This document shows, piece after piece, positions 1-4,755 of a DNA stretch of 9,238 nucleotides. Where the stretch lies: the NCBI GenBank assembly GCA_002425705.1, contig DIMT01000003.1:34924-44161 (forward strand), read 5' to 3'. The notes beneath the pieces are model-generated. The model did no database searches. It was not told where the DNA came from and was given only the letters and a program-made list of their open reading frames with translations. Every line of letters begins with the position of its first letter. Position 1 is the stretch's first letter. A program made the translations under genes and the position numbers. Source of the stretch: Firmicutes bacterium UBA5559. Its GTDB lineage: Bacteria; Bacillota; Clostridia; Peptostreptococcales; Anaerovoracaceae.

Positions 1-441
1 TTTCTTTAGATTTTCTGCTTGTTTGATATAATAAAGACCCGATTCGTCATCATAGTGGATACCAGCATAATGGCCGGTAGCGATATGATAGGCACCGATG
101 GCATCGGCTTCCTCCAGCAGAACAGGAAATTTGATGGTGGGGTTGCACATCACGCATGGATTGGGCGTTCGGCCAACCTGGTATTCCCGGCAAAAATAGT
201 CGATGATCTCCCTTGAAAAATCTTCGTAAACGTTTCGGTAGATAAAGGGAATTTCCAGTTCTGAAGCTGTTTTTTCGGCCAGCTTTGCATTTGGGCTCTT
301 TTCCTTATGAACATCGAAAAACAGACCTGTGACCGAATAACCGGCTTTTCGGAGCAACAAAGCAGCGGCCGTGCTATCCACACCGCCGCTAAAACCCAGT
401 AATACTCTGTCTTTATGAAGTTCTTTATTTCCAGTCTTCAT
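1..441 (-). CDS. mnmA: tRNA-specific 2-thiouridylase MnmA, 5' part (runs off the window)
   Basis: MnmA is a cytoplasmic ATP-dependent enzyme that thiolates U34 of Lys, Glu and Gln tRNAs using persulfide sulfur from a cysteine desulfurase. The first 147 codons are visible and the frame is open to base 1, so the C-terminal part is missing. Visible motifs are the PP-loop SGGVDS (residues 18-23), GRTPNPCVMCN (90-100) followed by IKF (103-105), and ATGHYA (121-126). Cys99 aligns with the first catalytic cysteine of E. coli MnmA; Cys96 makes this a CxxC-type enzyme. The stretch between the PP-loop and TPNP is about eight residues shorter than in E. coli. The ATG at 441 has AGAGG eight bases upstream and lies 11 bases after iscU. 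Its place behind iscS and iscU supports the call. A related PP-loop thiolase is a less likely alternative. Confidence 0.87.
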   Translation of the reverse strand, partial: MKTGNKELHKDRVLLGFSGGVDSTAAALLLRKAGYSVTGLFFDVHKEKSPNAKLAEKTASELEIPFIYRNVYEDFSREIIDYFCREYQVGRTPNPCVMCNPTIKFPVLLEEADAIGAYHIATGHYAGIHYDDESGLYYIKQAENLKK

Positions 442-452
442 GGTAACAACCT

Positions 453-902
453 CTATTCTTCGATGTCGCAGCCTTCGTGATCGTCTTCTTCTGCATTGGG
501 ATCAAACCCTTCCAGTCCGGCATAGGTTTTGCCATGTTTGGTGGCATAGTCATAGATGGCCGACTTGATGGCATGATCTGCCAGCACCGAGCAGTGAATT
601 TTCACTGCAGGCAGTCCGCCCAGTTCGTTGACGATCTGCTTGTTGGTCACAGCCAGAGCTTCCTCAATGGTCATGCCGATGATCATATCGGTAGCCACGC
701 TGGAGGATGCAATGGCAGAACCACAGCCGAAGGTCTTAAATTTAGCATCGGTGATCACATCGTTTTCAACTCTTATGGAAATCTGCATCATATCGCCGCA
801 GACAGGACTGCCGTAAGTGCCAATTCCGTCTGGATTTTCCAGTTCGCCAATATTATGAGGATTCATAAAATGATCCATTACTTTATCGTTATACATTCCC
901 AT
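453..902 (-). CDS. iscU: Fe-S cluster assembly scaffold IscU (NifU N-terminal type)
   Basis: This is a scaffold protein on which IscS-derived sulfur and iron are assembled into Fe-S clusters before transfer to target proteins. At 149 residues it has the length of a stand-alone IscU/NifU-N protein. The three cluster cysteines are Cys35 (in VCGD), Cys60 (in FGCGSAIASS) and Cys104 (in IHCSVLAD); the conserved Asp37 and His103 are also present. After about residue 132 follows an acidic tail (AEEDDHEGCDIEE) with an extra cysteine, Cys145. The gene starts four bases after the iscS stop; the likely Shine-Dalgarno (AGAAAGG) lies inside the end of iscS, so the two are translationally linked. The ATG two codons downstream is an alternative start. 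IscU-type rather than SufU-type is suggested by the pairing with IscS; the family call is firm. Confidence 0.95.
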   Translation of the reverse strand: MGMYNDKVMDHFMNPHNIGELENPDGIGTYGSPVCGDMMQISIRVENDVITDAKFKTFGCGSAIASSSVATDMIIGMTIEEALAVTNKQIVNELGGLPAVKIHCSVLADHAIKSAIYDYATKHGKTYAGLEGFDPNAEEDDHEGCDIEE

Positions 903-906
903 TTTT

Positions 907-2082
907 CTACCAGCCTTTCTCTTTGGAAACCGGTGACATGGACCGGAGCCTCGCTACTATTTCCGTTAACTTTTCAATGGTATAGTCCAGATCTTCCTTC
1001 GTCGTAAAATCACCCATGGTGAATCGAAGGGATCCGTGTATCTTTTCAAGGGGCACACCTAAACAGGTTAAAACATGGGAAGGTGTAAGAGAAGCAGAGG
1101 AACAGGCGGATCCGGTGGATACGGCGATTCCGTTCATGTCCAGATAAAGGAGCATGGCTTCTCCCTCAATAAAATCAAAGGTAAGATTCACGTTGCCCGG
1201 GTGCCGGTGCTCCCGGCTGCCATTCAGGGTGACGTTTTCGATTCGCCGGGTTACCTGATCGATGAAATAATCCCGAAGTTCCCGACTGTGATGAATATGC
1301 CCTTCCAGTTCTCTTTCGGCAATTTCTGCCGCTTTTCCAAATCCGATGATACCGGTAAGATTCTCTGTTCCGGCTCTTCGTTTGGCTTCCTGGGAGCCAC
1401 CATGCATGAAATTGGCAATGCGAGTTCCCGGTTTGATATAGAGAGCTCCAATCCCCTTCGGACCATAAATTTTATGACCAGAGATGGACATCAGATCCAC
1501 ACCCCATGTCTTTACGTCGATGGGCATATTGCCCAGGGCCTGGACCGCGTCAGTATGAAAGACCAGATTCCTGTTTTTTTCCTTGGACAACCGACATAAC
1601 TCCGGTATGTCCTGAATCGTTCCGATTTCATTGTTGACAGTCATGATGCTGACCAGAATTGTTTCATCGGTTATCGCATCAGCCAGCTGGGAAGACGATA
1701 TCCTGCCGTCCTGATCTACCGGCAGGTAGGTGACTCGATATCCTTTGGTTTCCAGGTTTTCGCAAGTCCGAAGAATGGCCGGGTGCTCAATCATAGTAGT
1801 GATGATGTGGTTTCCCTTTTCTTTCAGGGATTCAGCAACACCTTTTACTGCCCAGTTATCCGATTCCGTACCGGAGGAAGTAAAAAAGATTTCCTTATCC
1901 TTTGCACCAATCAGATGGGCTACCTGTTCTCTGGCTTTAATGATAGCATCCCTGGAAAGGGATCCGGTTGTATATAAACTGGAAGGATTTCCGAAATTTT
2001 CAGTAAAATAAGGCAGCATAGCCTCCAGAACCTCCTGCTTGACAGGTGTCGTTGCGGAATAATCTAAATAAATCTGTCTCAT
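907..2082 (-). CDS. iscS: Cysteine desulfurase IscS/NifS
   Basis: This PLP-dependent enzyme converts L-cysteine to L-alanine and a protein-bound persulfide that feeds Fe-S cluster assembly and tRNA thiolation. The 391-residue protein covers the whole class-V aminotransferase fold: N-terminal YLDYSATTPV, SSGTESDN (residues 69-76), His100 over the cofactor, HTDAVQ (176-181), the PLP lysine Lys204 in SGHKIYGPKG, AGTEN (237-241), and the catalytic Cys327 in STGSACSSAS on the mobile loop. I chose the ATG at 2082 rather than an in-frame ATG 39 bases upstream because AAGGAG sits five bases before it and the family normally starts with a short residue stretch before YLDYSATTP. It leads an operon with iscU (4-base gap) and mnmA. 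No IscR-type regulator gene lies directly upstream. NifS is an alternative name; nothing suggests nitrogen fixation. Confidence 0.96.
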   Translation of the reverse strand: MRQIYLDYSATTPVKQEVLEAMLPYFTENFGNPSSLYTTGSLSRDAIIKAREQVAHLIGAKDKEIFFTSSGTESDNWAVKGVAESLKEKGNHIITTMIEHPAILRTCENLETKGYRVTYLPVDQDGRISSSQLADAITDETILVSIMTVNNEIGTIQDIPELCRLSKEKNRNLVFHTDAVQALGNMPIDVKTWGVDLMSISGHKIYGPKGIGALYIKPGTRIANFMHGGSQEAKRRAGTENLTGIIGFGKAAEIAERELEGHIHHSRELRDYFIDQVTRRIENVTLNGSREHRHPGNVNLTFDFIEGEAMLLYLDMNGIAVSTGSACSSASLTPSHVLTCLGVPLEKIHGSLRFTMGDFTTKEDLDYTIEKLTEIVARLRSMSPVSKEKGW

Positions 2083-2087
2083 AAGCT

Positions 2088-2093
2088 CTCCTT
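2088..2093 (-). promoter_or_regulatory. Ribosome binding site that fixes the iscS start
   Basis: AAGGAG on the minus strand lies five bases before the ATG at 2082. The longer reading from 2121 would place this site inside the coding region and has no comparable site of its own. Confidence 0.8.
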
Positions 2094-2120
2094 TTCGTTG
2101 GATGAATAAATGCCGTATCA

Positions 2121-2129
2121 TTTATACCA
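2121..2129 (-). promoter_or_regulatory. Possible extended -10 promoter of the iscS operon
   Basis: On the minus strand TGG-TATAAA resembles an extended -10 element (TGnTATAAT, one mismatch), about 40 bases before the iscS ATG. The -35 match upstream is poor. A promoter is expected here because a terminator for the preceding unit lies at 2181-2205. The assignment is tentative. Confidence 0.4.
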
Positions 2130-2180
2130 ACCTTCATCGGCCATTAAACAGATAACCTGAAAAAACAATGGGCACATCCT

Positions 2181-2205
2181 AAAAAAACAGCACCAAACGG
2201 TGCTG
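2181..2205 (-). terminator. Rho-independent terminator after the spo0A-DUF896 unit
   Basis: On the minus strand the perfect seven-base stem CAGCACC/GGTGCTG with loop GTTT is followed by seven T residues. It lies about 30 bases after the DUF896 stop codon and separates the spo0A unit from the isc operon. Confidence 0.88.
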
Positions 2206-2212
2206 CTGTTTC

Positions 2213-2226
2213 TGAATCATGATTCA
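2213..2226. repeat. Perfect 14-base palindrome
   Basis: TGAATCATGATTCA is identical to its reverse complement. It sits between the DUF896 stop codon and the terminator hairpin. It could be a protein binding site or chance; no function is assigned. Confidence 0.5.
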
Positions 2227-2237
2227 AAATCCGAACT

Positions 2238-2435
2238 TTAATTTTTTACGGTTCCTTCATCCAGATCTTCAACAAAATGGATATTGTCCAGCTGGCTCCG
2301 GAAGTGATTCCGGAAACTAGCCAGATACTCCTGACGGAGCAGATGCTGTTCTTCCTTTTCGTTTTCTGTCAGGCCATCTCCTTTGGATTTTTTAGCCAGA
2401 TGATTGATTCTGTCGATTTTTTCCTTGCTTAACAT
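2238..2435 (-). CDS. DUF896 family small protein (YnzC/UPF0291-like)
   Basis: This 65-residue cytoplasmic protein is characteristic of Firmicutes. It matches the DUF896 pattern closely: an N-terminal helical hairpin (LSKEKIDRINHLAKKSKGDG, residues 2-21), LTENEKEEQHLLRQEYL (22-38), then FR-x3-RSQLDNI (41-52). The family is small, two-helix and highly charged. B. subtilis members such as YnzC belong to it, but no biochemical role is established that I can name. The ATG follows AAAGGA by about six bases and lies 22 bases after the spo0A stop codon, with no terminator between, so it is probably transcribed with spo0A and ends at the hairpin at 2181-2205. The C-terminal segment after residue 52 (HFVEDLDEGTVKN) is acidic. 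The family assignment is firm; the role is unknown. Confidence 0.9.
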   Translation of the reverse strand: MLSKEKIDRINHLAKKSKGDGLTENEKEEQHLLRQEYLASFRNHFRSQLDNIHFVEDLDEGTVKN

Positions 2436-2457
2436 GGTTTTCCTTTCTTGTCTCTCT

Positions 2458-3249
2458 TTAATGACTCTTTTTTCTTTCTAATCGTAGTTTGTCTGCTATG
2501 ATGGCAATAAATTCGCTGTTGGTCGGTTTTCCTTCCACCTTGGAATTGGCGCCGAATATGCTGTCGGTTACATCCGTCTTACCCCTGGCCCAAGCCACTT
2601 CAATGGCATGACGAATAGCTCTTTCTACCCTGCTGGGAGTGGTGTTGTTCAATTTTGCGATTGCCGGATACAATTCTTTTGTCACTGCTCCCAATAAATC
2701 CATATCCTCCACCACCAGCCGGATGGCATCACGGATATACTGATAGCCTTTGATATGGGCAGGAACACCAATATCATGGATGATATTGGTGATCTGAATC
2801 TCCAGATCTTCTCCTTTGTCCCCATTGCCAGGCTGTACGATGGTTCTGGCAAAATTCATCTTATGATCTTCCGGATCCTCGCCGGCCAGCTGATTGATTC
2901 TTTTCATCAGGGTGGTCAGATTAAAGGGTTTGACCACATAGTAATCGGCTCCCAGGTTGATGGCTTTCTGAGTAACTCCTTCCTGCCCGACGGCAGAGAG
3001 GATGATGACCTTGGGGTATTTGTTCATCACCGTATTGTTGATGTTTTCCAGCACCCCCAACCCATCCAGATGGGGCATGACCATATCCAGGATGAGGATG
3101 TCCGGCTGATGCTTCACAACGGAATCTACGGCACTTAGCCCATCATGAACAACGAAAAGGATCTTAATTTTTTCCTGGGTTTCGAAATAATCCTTTAAAA
3201 TCTCGCAGAAGTCCTTGTTGTCATCAGCAATTCCTAAAGTTATACTCAT
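2458..3249 (-). CDS. spo0A: Sporulation master regulator Spo0A
   Basis: Spo0A is the phosphorelay response regulator that activates or represses early sporulation and stationary-phase genes by binding 0A boxes (TGTCGAA). The receiver domain spans residues 1-120: acidic pocket Asp9/Asp10, phosphoacceptor Asp55 in LILDMVMPHLDG, switch residue Ser85 in LSAVGQ, and Lys107 in VKPF. A variable linker (about 121-148) leads to the Spo0A-specific DNA-binding domain, ending in the recognition-helix region SRVERAIRHAIEVAWARG (206-223) and the conserved KPTNSEFIA (241-249). At 263 residues it is close to the usual length and shows no damage. The ATG at 3249 is preferred over one at 3270 because AAAGGAGG lies eight bases before it and the upstream ATG is at the predicted transcription start. 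A sigma-A-like promoter and tandem 0A boxes lie upstream. The neighbours are comEA and DUF896, not spoIVB. Confidence 0.98.
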   Translation of the reverse strand: MSITLGIADDNKDFCEILKDYFETQEKIKILFVVHDGLSAVDSVVKHQPDILILDMVMPHLDGLGVLENINNTVMNKYPKVIILSAVGQEGVTQKAINLGADYYVVKPFNLTTLMKRINQLAGEDPEDHKMNFARTIVQPGNGDKGEDLEIQITNIIHDIGVPAHIKGYQYIRDAIRLVVEDMDLLGAVTKELYPAIAKLNNTTPSRVERAIRHAIEVAWARGKTDVTDSIFGANSKVEGKPTNSEFIAIIADKLRLERKKSH

Positions 3250-3257
3250 ACGAACAA

Positions 3258-3265
3258 CCTCCTTT
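3258..3265 (-). promoter_or_regulatory. Ribosome binding site that fixes the spo0A start
   Basis: AAAGGAGG is a near-perfect anti-16S match eight bases before the ATG at 3249. It lies inside the reading frame that would begin at 3270, which argues against that longer start. Confidence 0.85.
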
Positions 3266-3278
3266 ATCATTTACCTAC

Positions 3279-3306
3279 ATTCTAAAGGGTTTTCGATAAT
3301 TTTCAA
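3279..3306 (-). promoter_or_regulatory. Sigma-A-like promoter of spo0A
   Basis: On the minus strand TTGAAA, a 16-base spacer and TAGAAT (five of six matches each) predict a start of transcription near 3272 and a leader of about 23 bases carrying the strong Shine-Dalgarno. The TTAGAATGT around the -10 also contains the GAAT core of sigma-H -10 elements, but no convincing sigma-H -35 was seen. Confidence 0.65.
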
Positions 3307-3345
3307 TGAAATTTTCCAGTTAATGTAACTAAAATAGCAAATTAA

Positions 3346-3362
3346 TCCGACATATTTCGACA
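3346..3362 (-). promoter_or_regulatory. Tandem 0A boxes (Spo0A binding sites) upstream of spo0A
   Basis: On the minus strand a perfect 0A box TGTCGAA (3362-3356) is followed by TGTCGGA (3352-3346), one mismatch, with a repeat period of exactly ten bases. Spo0A dimers are known to bind such tandem boxes about one helical turn apart. They lie roughly 40 bases upstream of the -35 element, consistent with autoregulation. A weaker match (TATCGAA, 3298-3292) lies inside the promoter spacer. Confidence 0.7.
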
Positions 3363-3373
3363 TATCAAGGAAT

Positions 3374-4027
3374 TCAAATGCATATTTTGTCTTTAAACTT
3401 CTCATAGGTCTTATCTCCGATTCCATTCACTTCCTTGATTTGCTCAATGGAACGAAAGGGTCCCGAACTTTGTCGGTAATCCAGGATCTTTTCCGCAGTA
3501 GAAGGTCCAATGCCGGTCAAAGTCTGCAAAGCGGCCGAATCAGCTGTGTTGATGTTGATCAGCCCCGACTGGCCGGTTCCTCCTCCCATCGACTGCATTG
3601 TAGAATTGGTGTTCGAGACGGGGCTGGTCTGGACCTCCCCTTCCCTGGGAATGTGGATCTGTTCTTCATCCCGAAGGGTTCTGGCCATGTTGATACCATA
3701 GGAAACTGCATCTGGTTCCAGGCCTCCGGCCATTTCCAGCGCTTCGTATACTCTGGTCCCTTCGGAAAGCTTTAAAACTCCAGGCTTGTTTACCGCACCG
3801 GACAGATGGACAAAAATCTCTGCTTGTTCCTGATCTTCATCCTGAGATTTTTCAGCTCCCTGCTGGTCCTCGTTGGAAGTGATTTCCCTTCCCTGGATCA
3901 GAATGTCTTGTTCGCTGTCCTTGCCAAGGAGAATAAATAGAGCTATGACAATAAACAGAAAAGCTACCAGAAATTTAAGGGTTTTTTCCCGGTGATGCAG
4001 GATGTAGTCCCGCAGTTTTTCCTTCAT
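3374..4027 (-). CDS. comEA: ComEA-type DNA receptor (SLBB plus helix-hairpin-helix)
   Basis: ComEA proteins are membrane-anchored, externally exposed double-stranded DNA receptors needed for uptake of transforming DNA. The 217-residue protein has a positively charged N-terminus, one membrane segment at about 17-34 (TLKFLVAFLFIVIALFIL), an acidic, Gln-rich linker (50-70), an SLBB domain (71-128: IFVHLSGAVNKPGVLKL, VYEALEMAGG, IHIPREGE), a Ser/Gly/Thr-rich linker (129-154), and a ComEA helix-hairpin-helix domain (155-217) with LININTADSAALQTL, GIGPSTAEKI and VNGIGDKTYEK. This is the canonical ComEA domain order. GAGGAGG lies seven bases before the ATG. It has its own promoter at 4056-4084. No other comE genes are nearby, so a role in transformation is inferred from the family only. 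No terminator is visible before spo0A, so some read-through is possible. Confidence 0.9.
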   Translation of the reverse strand: MKEKLRDYILHHREKTLKFLVAFLFIVIALFILLGKDSEQDILIQGREITSNEDQQGAEKSQDEDQEQAEIFVHLSGAVNKPGVLKLSEGTRVYEALEMAGGLEPDAVSYGINMARTLRDEEQIHIPREGEVQTSPVSNTNSTMQSMGGGTGQSGLININTADSAALQTLTGIGPSTAEKILDYRQSSGPFRSIEQIKEVNGIGDKTYEKFKDKICI

Positions 4028-4055
4028 GACCGATCCTCCTCATTGTATTTTTTAT

Positions 4056-4084
4056 ATCATACAACGAGGGAATATGGAAGTCAA
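4056..4084 (-). promoter_or_regulatory. Sigma-A-like promoter of comEA
   Basis: On the minus strand TTGACT, exactly 17 bases and TATGAT (five of six each) precede comEA and predict a start near 4049. The -35 begins three bases after the DUF2344 stop codon, so comEA can be expressed separately from the upstream operon. Confidence 0.72.
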
Positions 4085-4086
4085 TC

Positions 4087-4755
4087 CTATATTTGGTATT
4101 TATTTACATAATATATCTTTTCCCGTATAATATTTACCTCTTCTCCAGGAATGGGCCGGCCAGTAAAATTCCGAATAGCCTGAAGCAGGAGTTCCGGGCT
4201 CAGGTTCGAAGTGCTGCCCGCATCCAGGTCACAGTGGATCAGGAAAAAATCCTCCTGAACTTCCTCCTTAAGGTTGCGGATCATGGGGCGGATATTCAGG
4301 GTGACCAGTTCCTTCTTCTTATTCTTCTTTTCCACATTCAACTCTGTTTTTGCCAGGAAATCTGCTGAGGAAAAATCCTTGCCAATGATTTCCATCGGGA
4401 TGGAAATCTGGTAAAGAGCTCCATCCGCCAGAGCTGCCAGAGATTTTCCTTCCCTTGGTAAAGCTTCACACTTTTGAATTCGGATTCCTTCCGGCATCAG
4501 TGGATTAAGAATCTCTTTCATCTCATTGGCTGAGTATTCTTTCACCGTTTCAAATTCCAGTATTTCGGCCAGCCCTTCATACCCAAGGGAAAGGGGCTGA
4601 GCAAAGCCCAGTTTCGGATGGGGGTTAAAGCCCTGAGAATAGACCAGCTCGATTCCGGAACGCTTGAAGGCCCTTTTATAGAGCCTCAGCAGGTCCAGAT
4701 GAGAAATAAAACGGATGTTTCCGGTTTTGGAAAATTCAAGATAGTATTTATGCAT
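4087..4755 (-). CDS. DUF2344 (TIGR03936) radical-SAM-linked protein
   Basis: This 222-residue protein belongs to the family that is found beside, or fused to, TIGR03960 radical-SAM proteins in many Firmicutes. Its biochemical role is not established. The diagnostic N-terminal block is present: YLEFSKTGNIRFISHLDLLR (residues 5-24), KRSGIELVYSQGFNPHPKLG (31-50) and FAQPLSLGYEG (51-61). The C-terminal half (about 115-222) is less conserved and contains a Lys-rich patch near 143-149. There is no membrane segment or signal peptide. The ATG at 4755 has GGAGG six bases upstream and overlaps the end of the radical-SAM gene by eight bases (ATGCATAA), indicating translational coupling. An alternative start at 4812 would add 19 residues read entirely within the neighbour's coding sequence and is not supported. 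The family call is firm; the function is unknown. Confidence 0.9.
   Translation of the reverse strand: MHKYYLEFSKTGNIRFISHLDLLRLYKRAFKRSGIELVYSQGFNPHPKLGFAQPLSLGYEGLAEILEFETVKEYSANEMKEILNPLMPEGIRIQKCEALPREGKSLAALADGALYQISIPMEIIGKDFSSADFLAKTELNVEKKNKKKELVTLNIRPMIRNLKEEVQEDFFLIHCDLDAGSTSNLSPELLLQAIRNFTGRPIPGEEVNIIREKIYYVNKYQI

Noticed and set aside
150..383. 77-residue minus-strand frame beginning MWIARPLL
   Set aside because: It is out of frame with the clear MnmA motifs on the same strand, which extend from 441 to the window edge.
477..1007. 176-residue open frame on the plus strand opposite iscU
   Set aside because: It lies wholly antisense to iscU and the end of iscS, matches no family I recognise and has no convincing ribosome binding site; it is a shadow of the coding frame.
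1075..1599. 174-residue open frame on the plus strand opposite iscS
   Set aside because: It is antisense to the intact, conserved iscS frame and shows no recognisable domain.
2083..2121. N-terminal extension of iscS starting at 2121
   Set aside because: The extension contains the Shine-Dalgarno of the internal ATG and does not belong to the IscS family pattern.
3301..3311. TTTCA-A-TGAAA palindrome as an operator
   Set aside because: It is short, AT-rich and overlaps the spo0A -35 element; it is likely to be a by-product of that sequence.
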